Shown piece after piece: positions 1-8,418 of a stretch of DNA of 64,000 bases (positions are counted from its first letter, which is position 1; each line of letters opens with the position of its first letter). The DNA is from Chthoniobacteraceae bacterium. GTDB taxonomy: Bacteria; Verrucomicrobiota; Verrucomicrobiia; Chthoniobacterales; Chthoniobacteraceae. The notes beneath the pieces were generated by a model that worked only from the letters and a program-made list of their open reading frames with translations, ran no database searches and was not told the origin of the DNA. Location of the stretch: contig JAQGOL010000042.1 in NCBI GenBank assembly GCA_028293625.1, forward strand, positions 62,001-126,000, read 5' to 3'. The translations under genes were made by a program, and so were the position numbers.

Positions 1-507
1 CCGAAGGAGGGAATTCAAATTCGTCTGAAAGCTTCCGACGGCCAAAGCTACTCGCCCCTCGCCGGGAAGGCCCGGACGGCAACCGTCCTTCTATTCCTCA
101 TGCATGACTGTCCGGTGACCAATGCCACGGCGCCGGAGCTGGCCCGGCTTGCCCGCGATTTCGCTGCGCATGGGGTTGAGTTCTTTGGCATCTACATGAC
201 GGAGACAGAAAAGGAAATTGAAACGCATCGCCGCGAGTACGGGTTGCCGTTTCCTGGGTTGCTTGATCCAAAACTGCAACTTGCCCGTCTGGCTGGGATC
301 ACACGCGCCCCCGAAGCCGCTCTTTTTTCTCCCCAAGGCGAGCTGCTTTACCGAGGCCGAATCGACGATCGTGCTATCAAGCCCGGCACGATGCGGCCAA
401 AACCGAGCCGTTACGATCTGCGCCTGGCCCTTGAGTCCGTTCTTGCCGGACGCCAGCCCGAGCCGCGGTTTACCACTTCCATCGGCTGCTACCTGCCGCT
501 CGAGTAA
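1..507 (+). CDS. Redoxin / AhpC-TSA-like protein, 5' end outside window
   Basis: The frame is open from base 1, so the gene begins upstream and only the last ~168 codons are present. The visible part has a thioredoxin-fold layout: a hydrophobic strand, then HDCPVTN, then a helix (APELARLARDF) and a strand (VEFFGIYM). This matches redoxin domains whose active site carries one Cys in a DCP motif rather than CxxC. Further on, LLDPKLQLARLAGITRAPEA and LLYRGRIDDR resemble the cis-Pro region and the last strand of such proteins. In related bacteria these domains occur alone or fused to cytochrome or monooxygenase modules; the missing N-terminus prevents a choice. The likely role is thiol-based redox chemistry at or outside the membrane. 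Confidence 0.75.
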   Translation, partial: PKEGIQIRLKASDGQSYSPLAGKARTATVLLFLMHDCPVTNATAPELARLARDFAAHGVEFFGIYMTETEKEIETHRREYGLPFPGLLDPKLQLARLAGITRAPEAALFSPQGELLYRGRIDDRAIKPGTMRPKPSRYDLRLALESVLAGRQPEPRFTTSIGCYLPLE

Positions 508-533
508 AATGATCGGTTCAATGAACGCTAACC

Positions 534-592
534 AACGGCTGATGCGACAAGTTCGTCACATCAAGCCGTTCAGCAACCTGACATTAATCAGG
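534..592. terminator. Inverted repeats between convergent genes, possible terminator
   Basis: Two small stem-loops lie in the 104-base gap between the redoxin end and the converging PEP-CTERM gene. The first pairs AACGGCTGATG (534-544) with CATCAAGCCGTT (559-570), with one bulged base. The second pairs CCTGA (577-581) with TCAGG (588-592). Neither has a clean T-run, so termination is inferred from position only. Confidence 0.3.
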
Positions 593-611
593 CGTGTTAT
601 CTTGCTGTTGG

Positions 612-3407
612 TTACGCAGCGTTGCGATCGCCCGAGGACCGGCGCTTCCGCAGGCCGGCGAACCCAAGCAGACTGATTGCCCCAAGGAGCGCGGCGGACG
701 TGGGCTCGGGGACGGCGACAATCTCGTATCCGCCGGTAAAGGGAATCGCCCGGTAGCCCGAGCCAAAGGTCGCGAAGACGACGTCGTTTTGGGTGAAGGC
801 ACTCATAAATTCACTGGCATTGCCGCTGAAGAGCAGGCGATCGCTGGCCGTGGTTCCCAGAGTTGTGCCCGTGCCCGACCAATTGAGAATGCTCAACGTC
901 GTGCCTGCAACATGCGTGCCGACGCCGGCAAACAGAAGATCCTGGCCACCGGTGCCGGTGCCGAAGTCGAGTGTGGAATTAGAATTGAGTGCCAGCAGCC
1001 CAAAGCTCTCCGAGGCGTTTGCCAGGCTGTTTGCCAACTGCAACGTGCCACTCGACCCGGTTGCGCCAAGTGTCAGGACGCTGGTCGGGCTATTTACCGC
1101 GTTGTCAGCTGAAAGAAGCAGCGTGCCTTGGGCAACGTTGATCGCAGTCGAACCGCTAATGCTTCCGGTGACCGTTAACGTGCCGCCGTTCACCGTCGTG
1201 GCTCCATGATATGTATTGGCTCCATCGAGCACTTGGGTGCCGTTGCCGGATTTGACCATGCTGATCGCATTCGCGCTGTTGGTGTCGGTGATCGTGCCGC
1301 TGAAGGTGGTGGTGCCGCCGGCTGGATTCAGTGTCAATGTCACAGGCGTGGCGGCCGCTCCATTGATCACCGAGCCGCCGTTGGCACCGAAGTTGGCGAG
1401 CGAGGCAACGGTCTGCGTGACGCCATTAAGATCGAGCGTCGCGCCGCTGGCGATCTGCACAGCCGAGCTGGCCGGCAGGATATTTGTCCCGGTGGCCACC
1501 GATGCGGTGCCTACCACTTCCAGTTCGCCATATCCGTCGTAGCCATTCAACTGTGTTCCAAAGTTGAAGCGGACGGCAGACACGCCGCTGGCCAGAAGTC
1601 CGCCTGCTGCGTTGAGCGAGGCAAGGTTTGTGCCTCCTCCCCCTGCAAAGTCGTCGTTGCTTCCGGGGATGGCCGTGAAGACGGTCGGATTAGCGACAGT
1701 CGAGTAACTGATGTCTGTAAGAGTAATCTTCGCGCGCCCGGAGTCCTGCCATTGAGAGAAGAGATTGATCGTCGTAAGGTCGTAGCCCGTGACGGAGGAG
1801 CCAAGCTTGTAGGTAAGCGACGCATTATTGGCGACCACATAGGTGCTGGTGAATTTGAAAGCCGGGATGGCACTGTCGGTCAGTACCCCGGCGGGTCCTG
1901 TGTTTTCGCTCCTGGCGTTGGTATTTGTGTTGGCGATAAGCGTGCCGCCAGAGGTCAACAAATTGTTGTTCGCCGGGGCGAAGCTGTAGGAGCCGGAATT
2001 CGTGTAAGCCGCCGTCCCGACCGCCGCCGCCACCGCGTTCAAGCCCTGAAGCTTAAGAACGCCGCCGCTCACCACAGTGCTGCCCGTGTAGGTGTTGTTG
2101 CCGGTGAGGGTGAGTGTGGCGGCACCGCTCTTGAGCAATCCGCCCGCTCCGTTGATGACGCTGCCGAGCGTCGAAGCCGATGCAATCTCAAGGGTGCCAG
2201 CCGCAATCGTCGTGTTGCCCGTGTAGCTGAGCGCGCCGCTCAGGGTCAGGGTGCCGGCACCCGATTTGACCAGCGCTCCCGAACCGCTCACAGGTCCGCT
2301 TAAAGTCTGCGGAGCGCTGCTCGCGATCTCCAGGGCGCCGTTGCCGAGGTTGATCGCCTTGCCGTTGTCGATCACGGCCCCTGAGAAAACCAGCCTGCCC
2401 GCGCCGGCCTTAATCAGATCGCTGCCCAGGGTCACCGCGGTGGAAATGGTGTGCGTGCCGCCGGCGTCAGGCGTTGAAAGGACAGCGACGCCCGCCACAT
2501 CGGCCTGGATGGTGAGGACGCTGCTGTTGGTGGATGAAAGCGTCCAGCTATTGGCACCCGTGCCTGCAAACTGGACATGCCCAACGGTCTGGTTTGTGTC
2601 GAGATTGATTGTAGACGCCACAGCCGGAGCCACAAAGCTGGCGTTCGACCCCGAGGCCGTTGGCACCGCTTTACTCCAATTGGCATCGGTCCAGTTGCCG
2701 CCAACCGAGCGGTTGTTGTCGAACACCTGCTCGCTGCTAAATCCGTAAAAATGATAGGTGTCGTTGAACGCCAGCGGCGTGAAATTAATCACCTCCGAAG
2801 CCTGACTGGCGGTGAAGGTATAGCGCAGCAGGCTCAAAGGACTGATATTCTCATCGAAAAGTCCCGAACTCACCCCCGAGGTGGCGCTCGTCACGGTATT
2901 TACCCGTCCGCCCGCGCTCCCAAATCGGGCATTGTAGGCTGTGAACACATAAGTCTGTCCCACCGTCAGGTTGTTTAAGGTGACGACTCCGGGATGCCCG
3001 TTGTAGTTGAAGTCGCCCAGCAACGTGCCAAGCTGGCCGCCAACGCCCGTCACAAACCCCGGGTTTGCCGCATAGCCGGTGCCGGCGCCGGTCAGCACCA
3101 GGTTTGGATTACTCGCGTCGTTGGGATTAAAAGTCACTCCGTTGACCGTAACCGCCGGACCGCCCGGGTTTAGTATCGCGTCGTACGTTTTATTAATGCT
3201 CAGGCCGACATTGCCATCCGGATTCGTCGGATCGACCGTGGCGCTGGAGAAAATGGCATCCGCCGCCTGCATATGAAGTGCGAACGCAAGAGCGGCAATG
3301 GAAGTACTGAGGATTGTTTTTGTCGAACGGCGTGGGACTGACGCCGAAACGCCTTTCGACAGGGGTGCGAGGGTGAGGGAACGGGGGGAAACTTTTGGGA
3401 TGAGCAT
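612..3407 (-). CDS. PEP-CTERM protein with autotransporter-type beta-strand repeats
   Basis: This is a large secreted surface protein. The C-terminus reads VPEPTSAALLG, then a hydrophobic stretch and a basic tail (RKRR). That is the PEP-CTERM signal recognised by exosortase in EPS-producing Gram-negatives. The middle holds at least three copies of the autotransporter-associated beta-strand repeat, such as KSGAGTLTLSG and KSGNGTQVLDG, each followed by a T/Y-T-G-x-T turn and a GTL strand, which predict a beta-helix. The N-terminus has a basic segment (PRRSTKT) and a hydrophobic signal peptide ending near MQAADA. I place the start at 3407; the frame is open to 3485, but that stretch holds two inverted repeats that look like 5' regulatory DNA. 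No good Shine-Dalgarno is seen at either site. No exosortase gene is in the window. Function beyond surface attachment is unknown. Confidence 0.85.
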   Translation of the reverse strand: MLIPKVSPRSLTLAPLSKGVSASVPRRSTKTILSTSIAALAFALHMQAADAIFSSATVDPTNPDGNVGLSINKTYDAILNPGGPAVTVNGVTFNPNDASNPNLVLTGAGTGYAANPGFVTGVGGQLGTLLGDFNYNGHPGVVTLNNLTVGQTYVFTAYNARFGSAGGRVNTVTSATSGVSSGLFDENISPLSLLRYTFTASQASEVINFTPLAFNDTYHFYGFSSEQVFDNNRSVGGNWTDANWSKAVPTASGSNASFVAPAVASTINLDTNQTVGHVQFAGTGANSWTLSSTNSSVLTIQADVAGVAVLSTPDAGGTHTISTAVTLGSDLIKAGAGRLVFSGAVIDNGKAINLGNGALEIASSAPQTLSGPVSGSGALVKSGAGTLTLSGALSYTGNTTIAAGTLEIASASTLGSVINGAGGLLKSGAATLTLTGNNTYTGSTVVSGGVLKLQGLNAVAAAVGTAAYTNSGSYSFAPANNNLLTSGGTLIANTNTNARSENTGPAGVLTDSAIPAFKFTSTYVVANNASLTYKLGSSVTGYDLTTINLFSQWQDSGRAKITLTDISYSTVANPTVFTAIPGSNDDFAGGGGTNLASLNAAGGLLASGVSAVRFNFGTQLNGYDGYGELEVVGTASVATGTNILPASSAVQIASGATLDLNGVTQTVASLANFGANGGSVINGAAATPVTLTLNPAGGTTTFSGTITDTNSANAISMVKSGNGTQVLDGANTYHGATTVNGGTLTVTGSISGSTAINVAQGTLLLSADNAVNSPTSVLTLGATGSSGTLQLANSLANASESFGLLALNSNSTLDFGTGTGGQDLLFAGVGTHVAGTTLSILNWSGTGTTLGTTASDRLLFSGNASEFMSAFTQNDVVFATFGSGYRAIPFTGGYEIVAVPEPTSAALLGAISLLGFAGLRKRRSSGDRNAA

Positions 3408-3430
3408 GAGAGCCGAGGGGGGGGTGAATA

Positions 3431-3483
3431 ATCTTGCCCCACGATATGTGGCACAAGATTCAGGGATCCTACGATAAGATCCC
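3431..3483. promoter_or_regulatory. Two adjacent inverted repeats upstream of the PEP-CTERM gene
   Basis: At 3431-3459, ATCTTG-cc-CCAC-gatat-GTGG-ca-CAAGAT forms a 29-bp dyad with 10 of 12 arm positions paired. At 3463-3483, GGGATC and GATCCC flank a 9-base spacer. Both lie just upstream of the preferred start (3407). They could be an operator or a structured 5' leader. Confidence 0.4.
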
Positions 3484-3684
3484 AAACTGGTCTATGCTGC
3501 GCATATGGAATTCGCACCCGGAATCCCCTCGCGTGGACTGGCTTGCGGACTGACTGCCATCGCCGTCTGCTGCACGTTATAAATCGTGTTACTTGGCTCT
3601 GATTTCCATATTATTTTGATCTCGCAGTTTGGCCAGGCAATCGCGGATGCGGCCATGAAAAGAGTGATCACGAATACCTGGACT

Positions 3685-4674
<990 letters not shown>

Positions 4675-4700
4675 GCCGGCTCGCTGGCGGCTGCGCTTGT

Positions 4701-4835
4701 TTAGTCCACCACCAGATTGACGGCAGCGTCACCGCGCAACGCTTTGAAATAGGCGCACGTCTGGTGCGCGGCTTCCATCACGCGTTTTGCCTGCTCGCGC
4801 TCCACTCCGGGAAGCTGCGCATGCAATTCGCCTGT
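4701..4835 (-). pseudogene. C-terminal remnant of an Ohr/OsmC-family peroxidase gene
   Basis: Reading the minus strand from 4835 to the stop at 4701 gives about 44 codons that match the end of organic hydroperoxide resistance proteins. The pattern is GELHAQLPGV, then EAAHQTCAYF, then ALRGDAAVNLVV. In intact Ohr the Cys of the H-x-x-C-P-Y-S segment is the resolving cysteine; here it reads HQTCAYF. There is no room for the first ~95 residues, including the other catalytic Cys and Arg, because the SGNH hydrolase gene ends exactly where the match begins. I read this as a fragment left by a deletion or insertion. Confidence 0.6.
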
Positions 4836-6124
4836 TATTTTACCAGCTCGCCTACCAGCAGCAGCGCACCGGGATAGATCGCCGTGCCATTGAAGCGCTC
4901 GGGCTTGTCGATCTTCTCTTTGCGCCGGGCAAGGATCGTCTCCTTGTCGGGTTGATCGGGGTGGATTTCGATCTTCACGCTATGCACAACATCGGGCAAT
5001 TCGGAGCCGATGAGCAACGTGGCGAGACGGTAATAGGTGGAGTAGGCGTCAAAGCGCGGCACTATCCGGGCGGGCTGATCATCAAGAGTCACGAGCACCT
5101 GGCCGCAATCCGGTCCAAGCAGATCATAAAGCGCCGCATGGGTGCCGCGAAACCTGAACGTGATGGTTTCGCCGGGCCTGCTGCCCCGGTACATCGCCTT
5201 GATATTGCCTGAAAAGCGTTTGGCTAACTCCTCCTTTTGAAGATCGAGCGCTACTATTCCTTCAGACAAACTGAGCTCGCTAATGGGCAGCAATTTAGCG
5301 AGCTCATAGTTGGTGGCGCTCAGAGGCGCCTGAAGGAGATGAGGCTCCGCGTTTTTCGACTCTGCTTCAATCGGTCCAAGCGACCGCACAATCGCCTGAA
5401 GATAAAGTTCGTGTCCGGTCTCCGGATACGGATGAACGCCATCGGACGCAAAGACAACCTTGTCGCCAATCGACTTTTTTTCCTCCTCGCTTTTGGGCAG
5501 GGGCGCGCTCCAAATCAGGCGCCCCTCCTTTGCAAGCTCTGCAGCGTGCGCGGCCATGTGAATGGACGGAATGCCATAATACTCAGCCACCTGTTCCATC
5601 GTCGACGCGGCCCGCGGATATTTACCTTCCATCATCGGACCGGCGATCGCTTCACTTAAAGTGTAGACAAAGCAGATGTCGCACTGGGGCAAAGCGCGCC
5701 AGGTCTGCCGCACGATCCCTTCCATGCAACGGACGATCTGCTCAGGCTCGGCCCCGGCGTCATTGACGGCAAACTCAACAAACAGGAGATCGGGGTTTAG
5801 ATCGAGCAGATCCTGTTTAAGCCGGAAGACGCCAAGGTCGGAGCCGGTTCCGCCGATGGCCGCGTTGATCTCAGAGAATTTCACCGCCGGATAGGTGGCT
5901 TGAAAATGGGCCAGGCTTTTGGGACGCCATCCGGCCTGAGCTGTAATGGAGCCTCCCAGATAGCCGACTTTCATCTCCGCATTGGGCACTTTGAGTTTGG
6001 CGAAAAAGTTAGGCAGTCCGGCACGGCTGTGGAATTCCTGCGCTGCAACCAGCGAAGAATTGGCTGCGCGAACGACGCAAATCAGCACGTAGCCGGCAAT
6101 GAGAAGAAGCAATCGAAGTTTCAC
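4835..6124 (-). CDS. Secreted SGNH/GDSL-type hydrolase
   Basis: The 429-residue protein starts with a signal peptide (MKLRLLLLIAGYVL, cleavage near VRAAN). Block I is VGYLGGSITAQAG with nucleophile S59. A Gly block (IGGTGSDLG), an Asn block (VEFAVND) and a terminal DGVHPYPETGH with the catalytic Asp and His follow, so the SGNH tetrad is complete. After the esterase domain comes a ~150-residue all-beta region (ITFRFRGTHAALYD) resembling accessory domains that bind carbohydrate. A role in de-esterifying extracellular polysaccharide is likely. Its stop codon abuts the Ohr remnant. Confidence 0.85.
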   Translation of the reverse strand: MKLRLLLLIAGYVLICVVRAANSSLVAAQEFHSRAGLPNFFAKLKVPNAEMKVGYLGGSITAQAGWRPKSLAHFQATYPAVKFSEINAAIGGTGSDLGVFRLKQDLLDLNPDLLFVEFAVNDAGAEPEQIVRCMEGIVRQTWRALPQCDICFVYTLSEAIAGPMMEGKYPRAASTMEQVAEYYGIPSIHMAAHAAELAKEGRLIWSAPLPKSEEEKKSIGDKVVFASDGVHPYPETGHELYLQAIVRSLGPIEAESKNAEPHLLQAPLSATNYELAKLLPISELSLSEGIVALDLQKEELAKRFSGNIKAMYRGSRPGETITFRFRGTHAALYDLLGPDCGQVLVTLDDQPARIVPRFDAYSTYYRLATLLIGSELPDVVHSVKIEIHPDQPDKETILARRKEKIDKPERFNGTAIYPGALLLVGELVK

Positions 6125-6419
6125 AATTTGAACAAAATCAAAATCTGTTGTTGCGAGCGATGGGGTTTTGGAAAAAAACCACGCTTAGCTGGAGACGCGC
6201 GGTGGGCGCCATCTGGATGAAAGATTGCGTATTGAGGGAATGGGGCCACGCTGAGAACGTGATAAAAAACGTCCAGCAACCATGCCCGTCTCCCGCCCCC
6301 CCGGGAAAGGGGTTGGGTCGGGGCGATGGCAGTTGGAAATTTTCATTTGGCCTTGCGACGACTGGAGCCAAGCCGTGCGCGAGTTCGACGGCAAGTGCAC
6401 GTGCGTCGCGTATTTTTCC
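6125..6419. other. Intergenic region upstream of the KaiC module
   Basis: About 295 bases lie between the divergent SGNH gene and the first gene of the KaiC module. The segment near 6285-6330 is G/C-skewed (runs of C then runs of G) and can fold on itself. I see no convincing gene, RNA or promoter, although the start of the 6420 operon must be driven from here. Confidence 0.4.
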
Positions 6420-6866
6420 ATGAGCCGTGCCACTCCACAGACACGAAATCTCGCCGTGCATTTAATTGCTTATGAGACAGAGGAGAACAAATTGTCAGAA
6501 GATGGGCTCCCCGCGGTTTTCCACGTCTGCGAGACGCTGCGACCCCATTTGGCGACCCTGATGGGAAAAGCTGGCTTCCGGGCAATCCTTTCACGGGCTA
6601 TTGCGGTGGCGGGCGCGGAAATCCCTTGGCTGGCTGCGATGCAGGTCACGCCAGAAGGGTCTTTGGGAGGTTGGGATAAGCCGGAAACGCAAGTGCATTC
6701 CGAGGAATTCACCGAAGGCTGTGTGCTTTTTGTCGCCCAACTGCTTGGGCTTTTGATCGCTTTTATCGGGGACAGTTTAACGCTCCGCCTTGTGCGCGAT
6801 GTATGGCCGCAGCTATCCCTCGAAAACTTGAACTTTATTACAGGAACCAGCCATGAAGAAGTCTAG
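6420..6866 (+). CDS. Unrecognised 148-aa protein, first gene of the KaiC module
   Basis: I do not recognise a named family. The product is small, mostly helical and has no signal peptide. Visible blocks are VFHVCETLRPHLATLMGKAG, an AGAEIPWLAAMQV segment with a Trp, and a C-terminal hydrophobic stretch (VAQLLGLLIAFIGDSLTLRL) followed by VWPQLSL. The ATG at 6420 is preferred over 6282 because the upstream part is low-complexity GC-rich shadow. Its end overlaps the kaiC start by 14 bases, which implies translational coupling and a shared job with the ATPase and two kinases downstream. It is not KaiB: there is no thioredoxin-like pattern and the length is wrong. A partner or adaptor of the KaiC-like protein is inferred. 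Confidence 0.7.
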   Translation: MSRATPQTRNLAVHLIAYETEENKLSEDGLPAVFHVCETLRPHLATLMGKAGFRAILSRAIAVAGAEIPWLAAMQVTPEGSLGGWDKPETQVHSEEFTEGCVLFVAQLLGLLIAFIGDSLTLRLVRDVWPQLSLENLNFITGTSHEEV

Positions 6867-8409
6867 CGATGCGGCCAAACGCAAACTGCCAAAAAAAGAC
6901 GAGGCGAAGGCAGGGAAAGTGATTATCCGTAAGATACCGACAGGCGTGCGAGGCCTGGATGACATCCTGGGCGGAGGCATCCCGGAGTTTTCCTTTAACA
7001 TCATCGCGGGAAGTCCTGGCTGCGGTAAAACCACGCTTGCGCATCAGATTCTTTTCGCCAACGCGTCCACCGCCAATCCCGCACTTTATTTCACCGTCCT
7101 CGGCGAGCCTGCGATGAAGATGCTGCGCTATCAGCAACAGTATTCGTTCTTCGACGAATCTAAGCTGGGCACAGCGATTCGTTTCATCAATCTCGCCGAC
7201 ATCGTGATGGAAAAGAACCTGGATGCGGTTTTCGACGAGATCGCCAGGCAAGTGACGGAAGTGGGCCCAAGTCTTGTGGTGGTCGATTCTTTCCGCACCG
7301 TGGTTCGCAAAGCGCTGCTCAGCACGAGCGAGCTCGAGATGCAGATTTTCATCCAGCGCCTCGCCCAGTTCCTGACCAGTTGGGAAGCCACCACGTTTCT
7401 CGTCGGGGAATACGTTCTTGAAGAGGTGCGAGACAATCCGGTTTTTACGATCGCCGACGGTCTCATCTGGCTCTCCCAGGTGGCGGAGCGAAATTCCGTG
7501 GTGCGCAAACTTCAGATCATGAAATTGCGCGGGCAGGAGTCGGTGCCGGGCCTGCACACCGTTCGCATCAGCACGAGCGGGCTGCAGGCGTTCTCCCGGA
7601 CACTTGGTTTGGTTGGAAAAAAACAGCCTCCCGCGCAGCGGCGGCGCTTATCAATGGGTATTGATGAATTGGATAAAATGCTCGGCGGCGGCATTCTTGA
7701 AGGCGATAGCCTCCTTATCGCGGGCCCCTCAGGTACTGGCAAATCGGCGCTGGCAACACAATTTATCGCTGAAGGAATCCGCAACGGTGAGCCGGGCATC
7801 ATCGCCGTTTTTGAAGAGCGCCCAAACGGCTACGCGGAGCGAGCCGCCGGCTTTGGACTCGATTTAAAAAAACCGCAGGAGAACGGAATGCTTGAGATTC
7901 TTTATCTGCGTCCACTTGACTTATCGGTCGATGAAACCATGCAGGAACTCCTTGAGGCGATTGAGCGGGTCGGAGCGAAGCGACTGGCAATCGATTCGCT
8001 GGTTGGTTTTGAAATGGCGCTTGCACCGGGATTTCGAGCCGACTTTCGTGAGTCGCTCTACCGCATGATTGGCGCACTGACCGGAGCCGGCATCACGATT
8101 CTCAGCACTGTGGAAGTGGAGGATACCTTCACCGCCATGCCCTTCAGCCATTATGCGATTTCTTTTCTTACCGACGACATTATCCGGCTGCGTTTTGTGG
8201 AAATCACCGGCCAGCTCCGCAAGGTGCTCGTCATCATCAAAATGCGCGGCGGCAATCACAGCAAAGATATTCGCGAGTATGTCATCACCGACAAGGGAGT
8301 GGTGGTGATCGGTCCGCGCCAGACCGATTATGCGAGGCTGACCAGCGGCCTCCCGGAACGCATAGGCCAGGAGATGGAAAAGGCGCCGGAACCGAAGGCC
8401 ACGCAATAG
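6853..8409 (+). CDS. KaiC-like double-domain RecA-family ATPase
   Basis: The 518 residues form two tandem KaiC domains, as in cyanobacterial KaiC. Domain one has Walker A GSPGCGKT at 53-60 and Walker B LVVVDSF. Domain two has Walker A GPSGTGKS near 290-298 and Walker B LAIDSL. The catalytic Glu pair is intact in domain two (FEERP, 321-322) but reduced to G84-E85 in domain one. The C-terminal region aligns with the KaiC phosphosite loop: the S431 equivalent is kept (S437), the T432 equivalent is Phe (F438) and the T426 equivalent is Ser. Neighbours are histidine kinases, not kaiA or kaiB. AGGA lies shortly before the ATG. The role is probably an ATP-dependent switch feeding the kinases; clock function is not supported. 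Confidence 0.9.
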   Translation: MKKSSDAAKRKLPKKDEAKAGKVIIRKIPTGVRGLDDILGGGIPEFSFNIIAGSPGCGKTTLAHQILFANASTANPALYFTVLGEPAMKMLRYQQQYSFFDESKLGTAIRFINLADIVMEKNLDAVFDEIARQVTEVGPSLVVVDSFRTVVRKALLSTSELEMQIFIQRLAQFLTSWEATTFLVGEYVLEEVRDNPVFTIADGLIWLSQVAERNSVVRKLQIMKLRGQESVPGLHTVRISTSGLQAFSRTLGLVGKKQPPAQRRRLSMGIDELDKMLGGGILEGDSLLIAGPSGTGKSALATQFIAEGIRNGEPGIIAVFEERPNGYAERAAGFGLDLKKPQENGMLEILYLRPLDLSVDETMQELLEAIERVGAKRLAIDSLVGFEMALAPGFRADFRESLYRMIGALTGAGITILSTVEVEDTFTAMPFSHYAISFLTDDIIRLRFVEITGQLRKVLVIIKMRGGNHSKDIREYVITDKGVVVIGPRQTDYARLTSGLPERIGQEMEKAPEPKATQ

Positions 8410-8418
8410 GAGAAAGTC

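Noticed and set aside
1206-2303. 365-residue frame on the plus strand opposite the PEP-CTERM gene
   Set aside because: It is the shadow of the repetitive minus-strand gene; the product has no domain features and is rich in G/R/A from GC-rich codons.
6420-6866. KaiB identity of the gene before kaiC
   Set aside because: At 148 residues with hydrophobic C-terminal helix and no thioredoxin-like pattern it does not fit KaiB.
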